From positions 62,001 to 126,000 of the forward strand of contig NZ_KE383916.1 in NCBI RefSeq assembly GCF_000422765.1: a stretch of DNA of 64,000 nucleotides, given 5' to 3'. Numbering within the stretch: position 1 is the first letter of the stretch; each line of letters begins with the position of its first letter. Below are positions 7,918 to 16,520 of this stretch, piece after piece. The notes under the pieces are model-generated. The model did no database searches. It was not told the DNA's origin and saw only the letters and a program-made list of their open reading frames with translations. Origin of the DNA: Neptunomonas japonica DSM 18939. Its GTDB lineage: Bacteria; Pseudomonadota; Gammaproteobacteria; Pseudomonadales; Balneatricaceae. Position numbers and translations under genes: made by a program.

Positions 7918-8979
7918 ATGACTTATGAAGTAACGGTTGAGCCGACGGGCGATGTGATCGAGGTTGAAGAGGGGCAAACCATTCTTGATGCAGCGTTACG
8001 TCAAGGCGTTTGGTTACCGTTTGCTTGCGGACATGGTACTTGTGCTACTTGCAAGGTAGTCGTGTTAGAAGGTGATTCAGATTTAGGCAACGCATCACCT
8101 TTTGCTTTGATGGATGTGGAGCGTGAAGAAGGCAAAATACTTGCCTGTTGTGCCATGCCTGAATCGGACATGGTAATAGAAGCTGATATTGACGTAGACC
8201 CAGATTTTCAGGGAAACCCGGTATACGACATGATTGGAACAGTCACTGATATACGTGATTTGTCGCCTACGATTAAAGGTATTCACTTTAAGCTTGATAG
8301 AGCGATGGAATTCCAAGCAGGGCAGTATATTAACTTACGTATCCCTGGTGTTGAAGGTTCTCGTGCATTCTCTATCGCCAATAAACCTAGTGAGAATAAT
8401 GTACTGGAGCTGCATGTACGTCATGTGCAAGGAGGTGCTGGTACCACATGGCTGCATGAAGTATTGGAGCTGGGCGATACGCTTGATATCTCTGGACCCT
8501 ATGGGCAATTTTTTGTACGTAAGTCTGACCAGCAAGGCGCAATATTTATTGCGGGTGGTTCTGGCCTTTCTAGTCCGCAATCAATGATTTTGGATATGCT
8601 CGAAGCGGGTGACACGCGTCAGATATATTTGTTTCAGGGCGCTCGCAATGTGGGAGAGCTTTATAACAGGGGGATTTTTGAAGTGCTTGATCAGCAGCAT
8701 GAAAACTTTCATTACATACCTGCGCTTAATGCACCTTTGGCTGAAGATAATTGGCAAGGGTTTAATGGTTATGTGCATGAGGCAGCGAAATCTTTCTTTG
8801 ATAATCGCTTTTCTGGTCACAAGGCTTATTTATGTGGCCCCCCGCCCATGATTGATGCTGCAATAACGACACTGATGCAAGGGCGTTTGTTTGAACGTGA
8901 TATCCATATGGAGCGTTTCTTTACTGCCGCAGATGGTAGTGAGGAGCAAACTAGGTCGGCATTATTTAAACGTATTTGA
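7918..8979 (+). CDS. dmpP: Phenol hydroxylase reductase DmpP (2Fe-2S, FAD)
   Basis: 353 residues from ATG 7918, the same length as CF600 DmpP and preceded by a strong GAGGGGG site; the earlier ATG at 7903 overlaps the dmpO stop and would bury that site. The N-terminal plant-type ferredoxin domain shows C37, C42, C45 and C77. It is followed by an FAD-binding domain (RAFS motif around 148) and an NAD-binding domain ending in the CGPPPM motif. Passes electrons from NADH to the di-iron centre of DmpN. Last gene of the first operon; a strong terminator follows. Confidence 0.96.
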   Translation: MTYEVTVEPTGDVIEVEEGQTILDAALRQGVWLPFACGHGTCATCKVVVLEGDSDLGNASPFALMDVEREEGKILACCAMPESDMVIEADIDVDPDFQGNPVYDMIGTVTDIRDLSPTIKGIHFKLDRAMEFQAGQYINLRIPGVEGSRAFSIANKPSENNVLELHVRHVQGGAGTTWLHEVLELGDTLDISGPYGQFFVRKSDQQGAIFIAGGSGLSSPQSMILDMLEAGDTRQIYLFQGARNVGELYNRGIFEVLDQQHENFHYIPALNAPLAEDNWQGFNGYVHEAAKSFFDNRFSGHKAYLCGPPPMIDAAITTLMQGRLFERDIHMERFFTAADGSEEQTRSALFKRI

Positions 8980-8999
8980 TCTGTAAAAAATCCATATCT

Positions 9000-9026
9000 A
9001 AAGCCAGCCATCGTGCTGGCTTTTTT
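9000..9026 (+). terminator. Terminator after dmpP
   Basis: AAGCCAGC (9001-9008) pairs with GCTGGCTT (9015-9022) around a 6-nt loop, followed by a T run. It separates the hydroxylase operon from the lower pathway, which then starts from its own sigma54 promoter. Confidence 0.92.
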
Positions 9027-9049
9027 ATTGCTGGCGCTAACAACACTGC

Positions 9050-9096
9050 TTAATCAATTCATTAATTACAGAGATGAAAAAGTGATGATTTGATCA
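9050..9096 (+). promoter_or_regulatory. Paired upstream activator sites for DmpR, lower-pathway operon
   Basis: Site 1 at 9050-9065 matches 13 of 16 positions of the remembered XylR/DmpR site. Site 2, centred at 9089.5 (TGATGATTTGATCA at 9083-9096), also forms the wider inverted repeat AGTGAT/ATCACT. Centres are 32 bp apart and lie about 184 and 151 bp before the -12 element, almost the same geometry as at dmpK. Confidence 0.78.
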
Positions 9097-9175
9097 CTCC
9101 TTATTTATACAAGCAAAGTTATATGTGTGGAACTCGCACAGGTTAATTATTCATATTTAAAAAATATTTATTATT

Positions 9176-9188
9176 TATCAATAAGTTA
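9176..9188 (+). promoter_or_regulatory. IHF-like site
   Basis: TATCAATAAGTTA matches WATCAANNNNTTR at every position. It lies in an AT-rich stretch between the paired activator sites and the sigma54 promoter, where IHF bending is commonly used to bring XylR/DmpR activators to the polymerase. Confidence 0.65.
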
Positions 9189-9227
9189 TTTTTTTGTAGA
9201 GGCAGAGGATATTAACAGCTTCATCTC

Positions 9228-9242
9228 TGGCACAACGGTTGC
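9228..9242 (+). promoter_or_regulatory. Sigma54 promoter of dmpQ and the meta-cleavage operon
   Basis: TGGCAC-N5-TTGC at 9228-9242 is a perfect -24/-12 element. A start near 9254 gives a leader of about 57-75 nt to dmpQ. In CF600 the whole dmp set is read from one promoter, so this second promoter is a difference. Confidence 0.92.
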
Positions 9243-9310
9243 AATGAATACCTTATTGAAGAAAACCATTTAGCGAAATAATAAATAAAGCCATTCGCTG
9301 CAAGGGATTC

Positions 9311-9637
9311 ATGAGGGACAGAAAACTGATGGCGAAAAAATTCCAGGTTGAGGTTGTTAATTGCCAACAGAGTTTTACTGCGCTTGAGGGGTGTTCCTTG
9401 CTGATGTCGATGGAGCGTAGCGGTACACAGGCTATAAAAGTGGGATGTCGGGGTGGTGGTTGCGGCATGTGCAAAATTCGTGTGATGAAAGGTCGCTATA
9501 TCAGCAAACGCATGAGTCGTGCTCATGTGAGCGAGTCTGACGAACAGCAAGGCCTTGTACTGGCATGTCGTGTTTTTCCACAAGAAGACCTGACGATTGA
9601 GTCAGATCTAATCGTGGATAGCGTATCTGAAAAATAG
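9311..9637 (+). CDS. dmpQ: Chloroplast-type ferredoxin DmpQ/XylT
   Basis: 108 residues from ATG 9311; ATG 9329 (102 residues, after GAGGGA) is an equally good start. A single 2Fe-2S ferredoxin domain with C46, C51, C54 and C86. The XylT/DmpQ family reactivates catechol 2,3-dioxygenase after its active-site iron is oxidised, which fits its place directly before dmpB. First gene of the second phenol operon. Confidence 0.92.
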   Translation: MRDRKLMAKKFQVEVVNCQQSFTALEGCSLLMSMERSGTQAIKVGCRGGGCGMCKIRVMKGRYISKRMSRAHVSESDEQQGLVLACRVFPQEDLTIESDLIVDSVSEK

Positions 9638-9714
9638 TAAGGGCCTCGTTGGCGAGGTCTAATCTCGCCAGCGTGTATGGGTTAAATACAATAATAAATA
9701 AGAGGAACTCTCAG

Positions 9715-10638
9715 ATGAAAAAAGGAGTTATGCGACCTGGGCATATCCAGTTACGGGTGTTAGATATAGAAGAAGCGTTGAAACACTATCGTGATCTGAT
9801 CGGTCTGATTGAGGTACATCGTGATGCTAAGGGCCGTGTCTATCTTAAAGGGTGGACCGAAGTTGATAAGTTTTCCGTGGTACTTCGTGAGGCGGATCAG
9901 CCCGGTATGGATTTTGTTAGCTACAAATGTGTGAGCGAGGCAGTCGTTGATCAGCTTCGCGATGAGTTGGTTGCTTTTGGTTGCAATGTAGAAGATATAC
10001 CTGCTGATGAGTTGGATGGTTGTGGTCGTCGCGTACGGTTTGATTCTCCGACAGGGCATATGTTTGAGGTTTTCGCTACAAAAGAGCAAACCGGTAAATG
10101 GGGCGTCTCTGCCGTTAACCCTGAAGCCTGGCCTCGTGAGCTGACAGGTATGAAGGCGACACGTTTTGATCATTGCTTATTATATGGAGATGACCTGGAA
10201 GGGTCATTAAAGCTGTTTTGCGATGTTCTCGGTTTTGATATCGCTGAACAGGTGTTGGACGAGAATGGAGAGCGTATAGCTCAGTTCTTAACGGCTTCTC
10301 TTAAAGCCCATGATGTTGCTTTTATTAAGCATCCTGAAAAAGGTAAGTTCCATCATGCATCCTTCTATCTGAATACATGGGAAGAGGTGTTGCGTGCCGC
10401 AGACCTTATCTCTATGACAGACACATCTTTGGATATTGGACCAACGCGTCACGGATTAACACATGGCCAAACCATCTATTTCTTCGACCCATCGGGTAAC
10501 CGTTCTGAAGTCTTTTGTGGAGGTGACTATCACTATCCTGATCACCCACCAGTCACATGGACTGCGGACCACCTTGGTAAAGCAATTTTCTATCACACGC
10601 GTGAGCTTAATGAGCGCTTCTTGACGGCATTAACCTAA
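9715..10638 (+). CDS. dmpB: Catechol 2,3-dioxygenase
   Basis: 307 residues from ATG 9715 (after AGAGGAA), identical in length to DmpB/XylE. A longer TTG-initiated frame from 9649 is unlikely. Extradiol dioxygenase of the vicinal oxygen chelate fold: opens catechol to 2-hydroxymuconic semialdehyde. The Fe(II) ligands H153, H214 and E265 and second-sphere H199, H246 and Y255 sit at the exact XylE numbers. Intact enzyme, so meta rather than ortho cleavage is used. Confidence 0.97.
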   Translation: MKKGVMRPGHIQLRVLDIEEALKHYRDLIGLIEVHRDAKGRVYLKGWTEVDKFSVVLREADQPGMDFVSYKCVSEAVVDQLRDELVAFGCNVEDIPADELDGCGRRVRFDSPTGHMFEVFATKEQTGKWGVSAVNPEAWPRELTGMKATRFDHCLLYGDDLEGSLKLFCDVLGFDIAEQVLDENGERIAQFLTASLKAHDVAFIKHPEKGKFHHASFYLNTWEEVLRAADLISMTDTSLDIGPTRHGLTHGQTIYFFDPSGNRSEVFCGGDYHYPDHPPVTWTADHLGKAIFYHTRELNERFLTALT

Positions 10639-10735
10639 TTAGCGTGCCTAACCTGACGATAATTGATCCCCTTCATTATCGTCAGGTAAGTGCTGGCTAA
10701 GTACAGGTGAATGAGGAAGGTAACGAGATAACTAT

Positions 10736-12196
10736 ATGAAAGAATTTAAGCACTTTATTAATGGCGAATTCACCGGGTCCGCCAGTGGAAAAACCTTCGA
10801 AAACCGTAACCCCGTTGATCATAGTTTATTAGGGCTGGTTCATGAAGCGGGAAAAGCAGAAGTCGCAGCTGCTGTTACTGCTGCGAAAAAAGCGATGCAT
10901 GGGCCTTGGGCTAAGTTAACGCAAGCGGCGCGTATTGATATGTTGAACCGAGTGGCGGATCGCATTAACGAGCGCTTTGAAGAGTTTCTAGATGCTGAGT
11001 GTAAAGACACGGGCAAGCCACGCAAAGTCGCATCACATATCGATATTCCACGTGGTGCTGCAAATTTCAAAGCTTTTTCCGAAACCCTAGCCAACCATCC
11101 GACTGAGTCATTCAAGCTAGATACGCCGGATGGCCAAGGCGCGCTTAACTATGGTCATCGTAAACCTAAAGGGGTTGTGGCAGTTATCAGCCCCTGGAAT
11201 TTACCACTGCTATTGATGACCTTCAAAGTTGGGCCAGCACTTGCGTGCGGTAATACGGTAGTAGTCAAACCTTCAGAAGAAACTCCGGCCACTGCAACCT
11301 TGTTGGGTGAAGTTATGAATGAATGCGGTATCCCTAAAGGAGTTTATAACGTTGTTCATGGTTTTGGTGGTGAGTCAGCGGGCGCATATTTAACAGCCCA
11401 TCCTGATGTGGATGCAATTACTTTTACTGGCGAGACACGCACAGGTGAAATCATCATGCGAGCGGCCTCCGTTGGGCTGCGTAATATCTCGATGGAATGT
11501 GGAGGCAAAAACCCGGGTATCGTTTTTTCGGATTGCGATATGGATAAAGCAATTGAAGGCACCATGCGCTCTGCTTTCGTGAACTGTGGCCAAGTGTGTT
11601 TAGGCACTGAGCGAGTCTATGTGGAGCGGCCCATTTATGAAGAGTTTGTTCAGCGACTTAAAGCGGGTGTTAGTAAATTGAAGTTGGGGCGCCCTGAAGA
11701 CCCAGAAGTCGATTTTGGCCCTCTGGTTAGCCTTGAGCATAAAGAAAAAGTGCTCTCTTACTACAAGCTAGCGGTTGAAGAGGGTGCAACCGTTGTCATT
11801 GGTGGTGGTGTTCCTGAAATGGGGGCTGAACTGAACAAGGGTGCTTGGGTTGAGCCGACTATCTGGACTGACCTTGCTGACGATGCTCGTGTGATTAATG
11901 AAGAGATATTTGGCCCTTGTTGCCATATTCGCCCGTTCGATACAGAAGCCGAAGTGATCGCCCTCGCTAACGATACCTCTTATGGCTTGGCAGCAACGGT
12001 GTGGACAGAAAATACCTCACGTGCCACACGTGTTGCAGAAGCAATGGATGTTGGCTTGGTATGGGTTAATAGTTGGTTCTTGCGTGACCTGCGTACTGCA
12101 TTTGGCGGCGCTAAGCAGTCAGGTATCGGGCGTGAAGGTGGCGTGCATGGGCTGGAGTTTTATACCGAGCTTAAAAACATCTGTATCAAGCTGTAA
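10736..12196 (+). CDS. dmpC: 2-hydroxymuconic semialdehyde dehydrogenase
   Basis: 486 residues, the same as DmpC. NAD-dependent aldehyde dehydrogenase family with N155 (SPWN), E254 (ECGGKNP) and catalytic C288 (GQVC). Oxidises 2-hydroxymuconic semialdehyde to 4-oxalocrotonate (2-hydroxymuconate), the entry to the oxalocrotonate branch. Normally followed by dmpD, which is absent here. Confidence 0.95.
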   Translation: MKEFKHFINGEFTGSASGKTFENRNPVDHSLLGLVHEAGKAEVAAAVTAAKKAMHGPWAKLTQAARIDMLNRVADRINERFEEFLDAECKDTGKPRKVASHIDIPRGAANFKAFSETLANHPTESFKLDTPDGQGALNYGHRKPKGVVAVISPWNLPLLLMTFKVGPALACGNTVVVKPSEETPATATLLGEVMNECGIPKGVYNVVHGFGGESAGAYLTAHPDVDAITFTGETRTGEIIMRAASVGLRNISMECGGKNPGIVFSDCDMDKAIEGTMRSAFVNCGQVCLGTERVYVERPIYEEFVQRLKAGVSKLKLGRPEDPEVDFGPLVSLEHKEKVLSYYKLAVEEGATVVIGGGVPEMGAELNKGAWVEPTIWTDLADDARVINEEIFGPCCHIRPFDTEAEVIALANDTSYGLAATVWTENTSRATRVAEAMDVGLVWVNSWFLRDLRTAFGGAKQSGIGREGGVHGLEFYTELKNICIKL

Positions 12197-12242
12197 GCGG
12201 TGGCTTATCTGCGTTTTTTTTGCTGCGTGTTAAACCGATGTC

Positions 12243-12256
12243 GGGCTAATTAGCCC
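12243..12256. repeat. 14-bp perfect palindrome in the dmpC-dmpE gap
   Basis: GGGCTAATTAGCCC lies in the 119-bp gap between dmpC and dmpE, the place dmpD takes in the CF600 operon. A further related half-site, GAGCTAATCAGCTT, follows at about 12269. There is no T run, so a simple terminator is unlikely. It may be an RNA processing or stability hairpin, or a scar of gene loss. Confidence 0.55.
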
Positions 12257-12315
12257 ATGAACTTAAACGAGCTAATCAGCTTAGGTTAGCCAACTAGATT
12301 TAACGAGAGAGCGTC

Positions 12316-13101
12316 ATGGATAAAGAACTAATTATGCAGTGCGGTGACGAGCTGTACGAAGCATTGAGTGGACGCCGTACATTACGTCCTTTTACTGAAC
12401 GGTTCAGCGATATTAGCATTGAGGATGCTTACCATATTTCCTTACGTATGGTTGAGCGTCGTGTGGTAGCGGGGGAGCGCATTATAGGCAAGAAAATTGG
12501 AGTGACCTCCAAAGTCGTGCAAAACATGCTCAATGTACATCAACCAGATTTTGGTTATCTGACTGACAAAATGGCATACAGCCAAGGTCAGGAAGTGCCA
12601 ATTAGTGAGTTATTGATTCAGCCAAAAGCTGAAGGCGAGATCGCTTTTATCCTGAAAAAAGACTTAATCGGCCCCGGTATCACTAATGCGGATGTGCTGG
12701 CAGCAACGGAGTGTGTGATGCCGTGCTTTGAAATTGTTGATTCACGTATCGAGGACTGGCAGATAAAGATTCAGGACACCGTAGCAGATAACGCTTCATG
12801 CGGCTTATTTGTATTAGGTGATCGTGCTGTTGACCCACGTAAAGTGGATTTGACCACTTGCGGCATGGTTGTTGAGAAAAACGGTTCGATTATCAGTACG
12901 GGGGCGGGTGCGGCAGCGCTTGGTAGCCCGGTTAACTGTGTGACGTGGCTTGCAAATAGGCTGGGCGAATTTGGTATTCCATTAAAAGCAGGCGAAGTAA
13001 TTTTGTCAGGCTCATTAGTACCATTGGAGCCAGTTAAAGCCGGTGACTACATGAGTGTCAGCATTGGCGGTATGGGTTCGGCTTCGGTGCGTTTTGTCTA
13101 A
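12316..13101 (+). CDS. dmpE: 2-oxopent-4-enoate (2-hydroxypenta-2,4-dienoate) hydratase
   Basis: 261 residues, the same as DmpE. Member of the hydratase/decarboxylase family related to fumarylacetoacetate hydrolase; adds water to 2-hydroxypenta-2,4-dienoate to give 4-hydroxy-2-oxovalerate. Conserved blocks KIGVTS and the acidic metal-binding residues around EGEIAF and EIVDSRI are visible. It shares clear similarity with dmpH further down; the two enzymes form a complex in the known pathway. Confidence 0.93.
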   Translation: MDKELIMQCGDELYEALSGRRTLRPFTERFSDISIEDAYHISLRMVERRVVAGERIIGKKIGVTSKVVQNMLNVHQPDFGYLTDKMAYSQGQEVPISELLIQPKAEGEIAFILKKDLIGPGITNADVLAATECVMPCFEIVDSRIEDWQIKIQDTVADNASCGLFVLGDRAVDPRKVDLTTCGMVVEKNGSIISTGAGAAALGSPVNCVTWLANRLGEFGIPLKAGEVILSGSLVPLEPVKAGDYMSVSIGGMGSASVRFV

Positions 13102-13131
13102 TATTTCAGGTAACATTTTTGGGTAACTACG

Positions 13132-14043
13132 ATGAGTAAAAAGCTAAAAGCAGTGATTATCGGGCCAGGAAATATTGGTACCGATCTATTAATGAAAATG
13201 ATGCGCTCTGAGTGGATCGAACCTGTATGGATGGTGGGTATTGATCCTGAGTCTGAAGGTCTGAAACGCGCTAAAGAGATGGGGATGAAGGTCTCTATTA
13301 CGGGTGTAGATGGTATGCTTGAACACGTTGTTGAAGATGATATTCGTGTAGCTTTTGATGCTACCTCAGCTTATGTACATGCTGATAATAGCCGAAAACT
13401 TAATGAGCTTGGTGTGATTATGATCGATCTAACGCCAGCGGCTATCGGTCCATTTTGTGTCCCTCCCGTTAACTTGCAAGATCATGCCAAAAACCTGGAG
13501 ATGAATGTCAATATGGTGACCTGCGGTGGTCAGGCTACCATTCCTATGGTGGCGGCAGTTTCACGTGTACAACCTGTTGAGTATGGCGAAATTGTCGCAA
13601 CGGTTTCGTCGCGATCAGTTGGGCCTGGAACACGTCAAAATATTGATGAATTCACACGTACTACTTCAGGGGCCGTTGAAAAAGTCGGTGGTGCTAAAAA
13701 AGGTAAGGCGATTATTGTGATTAACCCAGCAGAGCCGCCTTTGCTGATGCGTGACACTGTGCACTGCCTGACAGAAACAGAGCCTGAGCAAGACGCCATT
13801 ACTGAATCCGTTCACGCCATGGTGAAAGAGGTGCAAAAGTATGTGCCGGGTTATCGCCTTGTTAACGGCCCTGTTTTTGATGGTCGTAAGGTAACGGTCT
13901 TTATGGAGGTTGAAGGTCTAGGAGATTTCTTGCCTAAATATGCCGGTAACCTCGATATCATGACTGCTGCCGCATTACGCACAGCAGAAATGTTTGCCGA
14001 AGAAGCGGCGAACGACACCATCACCCTTCCAGCACGCACTTAA
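13132..14043 (+). CDS. dmpF: Acetaldehyde dehydrogenase (acylating)
   Basis: 303 residues (CF600 DmpF 312). N-terminal NAD-binding GPGNIGTD (11-18) and catalytic Cys131 in the MVTCGGQAT motif. Converts acetaldehyde plus CoA to acetyl-CoA and works as a channelled complex with the aldolase DmpG, whose gene starts 16 nt later. Confidence 0.95.
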   Translation: MSKKLKAVIIGPGNIGTDLLMKMMRSEWIEPVWMVGIDPESEGLKRAKEMGMKVSITGVDGMLEHVVEDDIRVAFDATSAYVHADNSRKLNELGVIMIDLTPAAIGPFCVPPVNLQDHAKNLEMNVNMVTCGGQATIPMVAAVSRVQPVEYGEIVATVSSRSVGPGTRQNIDEFTRTTSGAVEKVGGAKKGKAIIVINPAEPPLLMRDTVHCLTETEPEQDAITESVHAMVKEVQKYVPGYRLVNGPVFDGRKVTVFMEVEGLGDFLPKYAGNLDIMTAAALRTAEMFAEEAANDTITLPART

Positions 14044-14059
14044 GCAGAGGAGAGTTGTA

Positions 14060-15088
14060 ATGAACCTTAAAGGACAAAAAGTCACTCTTCACGATATGAG
14101 TTTGCGTGACGGAATGCATGCCAAGCAGCATCAAATTTCACTAGAGCAGATGATCGCGGTCGCAACCGGTTTAGACGATGCTGGTATGCCACTGATTGAG
14201 GTAACACATGGTGATGGTTTAGGAGGCGCATCATTGAATTATGGTTTTCCTGCACATGCTGATGAGGAGTACCTCAACGCCGTTGTTCCTAAAATGAAAA
14301 ATGCCAAAATATCCGCCTTACTGTTGCCTGGAATAGGCACGCTTGATCATTTGAAAATGGCAAAAGACTGTGGCGTAACCACTATTCGTGTGGCGACCCA
14401 TTGTACTGAGGCAGATGTGTCGGAACAGCATATAGGCATGGCGGCTAAAATGGGTATGGATACCGTTGGCTTTTTGATGATGGCGCATATGGTGTCAGCA
14501 GAGAAAGTACTTGAGCAGGCTAAGCTAATGCAAAGCTATGGTGCTAACTGTATCTATTGCACTGATTCAGCGGGCTACATGCTGCCGGATGAGGTAACTG
14601 AAAAGCTCGGGCTGCTGCGGGCTGAGCTGAACCCTAATGTCGAGTTAGGGTTCCATGGGCATCATAATTTGGCAATGGGTATCGCCAACTCACTGGCTGC
14701 GATTGAGGCCGGAGCCAGCCGTATTGATGGCTCTGTTGCTGGCTTAGGTGCTGGGGCGGGAAATACGCCTTTGGAAGTATTGGTTGCTGTGCTGGATAGA
14801 ATGGATGCGGTCTCAGGTGTTGACCTTTACAAAATTATGGATGTTGCCGAAGACCTTATCGTACCGCTAATGGATAGCCCTATTCGTTTAGATCGCGATG
14901 CATTAACGCTTGGTTACGCCGGTGTTTATAGCTCCTTCTTATTATTCGCTAAGCGTGCTGAAGCAAAATATGGCATTTCGGCACGCGATATTTTGGTTGA
15001 GCTTGGGCGTCGCGGAACGGTGGGTGGTCAAGAAGACATGATCGAAGACTTGGCACTAACAATGGCAAAAGCGAAAGGGATACTCTAA
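14060..15088 (+). CDS. dmpG: 4-hydroxy-2-oxovalerate aldolase
   Basis: 342 residues from ATG 14060 after GAGGAGAG (CF600 DmpG 345); an upstream extension from 13994 would overlap dmpF. HMG-CoA-lyase-like TIM barrel with the LRDGMH motif (R16, D17, H20) and the metal-binding HGHHN segment. Splits 4-hydroxy-2-oxovalerate into pyruvate and acetaldehyde. Its TAA stop shares one base with the dmpH ATG (TAATG), implying translational coupling. Confidence 0.95.
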   Translation: MNLKGQKVTLHDMSLRDGMHAKQHQISLEQMIAVATGLDDAGMPLIEVTHGDGLGGASLNYGFPAHADEEYLNAVVPKMKNAKISALLLPGIGTLDHLKMAKDCGVTTIRVATHCTEADVSEQHIGMAAKMGMDTVGFLMMAHMVSAEKVLEQAKLMQSYGANCIYCTDSAGYMLPDEVTEKLGLLRAELNPNVELGFHGHHNLAMGIANSLAAIEAGASRIDGSVAGLGAGAGNTPLEVLVAVLDRMDAVSGVDLYKIMDVAEDLIVPLMDSPIRLDRDALTLGYAGVYSSFLLFAKRAEAKYGISARDILVELGRRGTVGGQEDMIEDLALTMAKAKGIL

Positions 15089-15891
15089 TGAACGAACCTA
15101 AAGGTAACCTGACACAGTCGCAGATTGAAGAGCTAGCGATTCATCTTGAAAATGCTGAGTTACAAGCATTTGAAGTCACCAAAATCACTGATGACTTCCC
15201 GAGTATGACTTATCAAGATGCATTTGATATTCAGTGGGAAATCCGGCGTAGAAAAGAAGCGCGTGGTAATAAAATTGTGGGTATGAAAATGGGGCTCACC
15301 AGCTGGGCTAAGATGTCGCAGATGGGTGTTGAACATCCTTGTTACGGCTTTTTAGCCGATTACTTTGCTATTCCAGACGGTGGAGAAGTAAAGCATGATG
15401 AGCTGATTCATCCAAAAATTGAAGCAGAGTTAGCGTTTGTTACCAAAGCCCCGCTCAAAGGTCCGGGGTGTCATATCGGGGATGTGTTGGGTGCCACAGA
15501 CTTTGTTATGCCCGCTGTTGAAGTGATTGATTCTCGCTATAAAGACTTCAAGTTTGATCTTAAAAGTGTGATTGCTGATAACTCCAGTTCGAGCCGCTTT
15601 ATTACCGGTGGGCGAATGGCTGATGTTGCTGATCTTGATCTGAAAAACCTTGGTGTTGTGATGGAGGTCAATGGTGAAGTAGTGGCAACCGGTGCAGGGG
15701 CCGCTGTCCTTGGGCACCCAGCTGCTTCGGTGGCGATGTTGGCAAATATGCTAGGTGAACGTGGCGAAGCGATACCCGCTGGAACCTTTATCATGATCGG
15801 AGCAATTACCGCAGCTGTTCAAGTCAACAAAGGTGACTCTTTCTGCGTGCGCTACCAAGATTTGGGTACGCTTACGGGTAAGTTTGTCTGA
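15088..15891 (+). CDS. dmpH: 4-oxalocrotonate decarboxylase
   Basis: 267 residues (CF600 DmpH 264). Same family as dmpE, with KMGLTS and EAELAF blocks. Decarboxylates 2-oxo-3-hexenedioate to 2-hydroxypenta-2,4-dienoate, releasing CO2. Its gene overlaps dmpG by one base. Presence of H and I alongside C shows that the oxalocrotonate branch is complete. Confidence 0.94.
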   Translation: MNEPKGNLTQSQIEELAIHLENAELQAFEVTKITDDFPSMTYQDAFDIQWEIRRRKEARGNKIVGMKMGLTSWAKMSQMGVEHPCYGFLADYFAIPDGGEVKHDELIHPKIEAELAFVTKAPLKGPGCHIGDVLGATDFVMPAVEVIDSRYKDFKFDLKSVIADNSSSSRFITGGRMADVADLDLKNLGVVMEVNGEVVATGAGAAVLGHPAASVAMLANMLGERGEAIPAGTFIMIGAITAAVQVNKGDSFCVRYQDLGTLTGKFV

Positions 15892-15943
15892 CGAAAAGCA
15901 GCGCTTGCATACAAAATCATAGGGTATTTAGGAGTGATTCATT

Positions 15944-16135
15944 ATGCCGATTGTACAAGTAAATATGCTTGAGGGCCGTACAGATGATCAGAAAGAAGCA
16001 TTGATTGCTGAGATAACTGAAGCCATGGTGCGCTCTATTAGTGCTCCTCGGGAAAGCGTACGGGTAATGATTAATGAGATGCCTAAACAGCATTTTGGTA
16101 TTGGTGGCAGCTCTGTGCAGAAAATGGGGCGCTAG
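15944..16135 (+). CDS. dmpI: 4-oxalocrotonate tautomerase
   Basis: 63 residues including Met, the same as DmpI. The catalytic amino-terminal proline (MPIVQ) is present, as is the family core HFGIGG. Isomerises 2-hydroxymuconate to 2-oxo-3-hexenedioate as a small hexamer. Last gene of the second phenol operon, followed by a strong terminator. Confidence 0.95.
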   Translation: MPIVQVNMLEGRTDDQKEALIAEITEAMVRSISAPRESVRVMINEMPKQHFGIGGSSVQKMGR

Positions 16136-16178
16136 CCATAGGTGCATTAAAGAATTTGCTGTGGTCACAATATTTATA

Positions 16179-16200
16179 CCCGCCGTAAGGCGGGTTTTTT
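16179..16200 (+). terminator. Terminator after dmpI
   Basis: CCCGCC (16179-16184) pairs with GGCGGG (16189-16194) around GTAA, followed by six T. A strong stop, so the next genes need their own promoter. Confidence 0.93.
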
Positions 16201-16291
16201 GTGCTTATTAATTACGATTTTTTAATTATTTCCATGCTTACTATCGGCAAAGTCTTCAATGTTTTTTCTGATTTATTAGGGATAGCCATTT

Positions 16292-16338
16292 TTCATTAAA
16301 TGCTGAATTGCCCTGTGATTTTTTGATGATTTAATCAC
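16292..16338 (+). promoter_or_regulatory. Paired DmpR-like upstream sites before the envelope cassette
   Basis: Site 1 at 16292-16307 (11 of 16 positions of the remembered XylR/DmpR site) and site 2 at 16323-16338 (12 of 16). Site 2 (TGATGATTTAATCACT) differs from the dmpQ site (TGATGATTTGATCACT) at one base. Centres are 31 bp apart and about 172 and 140 bp before the -12 element, one helical turn closer than at dmpK and dmpQ. Single sites are degenerate; the paired layout is the stronger evidence. Confidence 0.65.
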
Positions 16339-16419
16339 TTTTATAATTTCTTCTACCATTAGAATTAATTTTAGTCACTTATATATTCTTAAGATAACCT
16401 AACTTAATTGTTTGATATT

Positions 16420-16432
16420 TATCAATTAATTT
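16420..16432 (+). promoter_or_regulatory. IHF-like site before the envelope cassette
   Basis: TATCAATTAATTT matches 12 of 13 positions of WATCAANNNNTTR. It lies between the paired upstream sites and the sigma54 promoter, as at dmpQ. Confidence 0.5.
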
Positions 16433-16457
16433 ATATTCCAACAATATTTTCCCCCGC

Positions 16458-16472
16458 TGGCATGAGCTTTGC
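16458..16472 (+). promoter_or_regulatory. Sigma54 promoter of the envelope cassette
   Basis: TGGCAT-N5-TTGC at 16458-16472 fits the -24/-12 consensus. A start near 16484 leaves about 40 nt to the first start codon. Together with the upstream pair it places this cassette in the phenol regulon. Confidence 0.88.
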
Positions 16473-16520
16473 TTTTATAGAGAAGTTACTCAAAAGATCT
16501 TCAATAACTATAAAAATGAA

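Noticed and set aside
9760-10173. 137-residue minus-strand open frame inside dmpB
   Set aside because: dmpB matches XylE at every catalytic residue and its exact length. The opposing frame has no recognisable domain.
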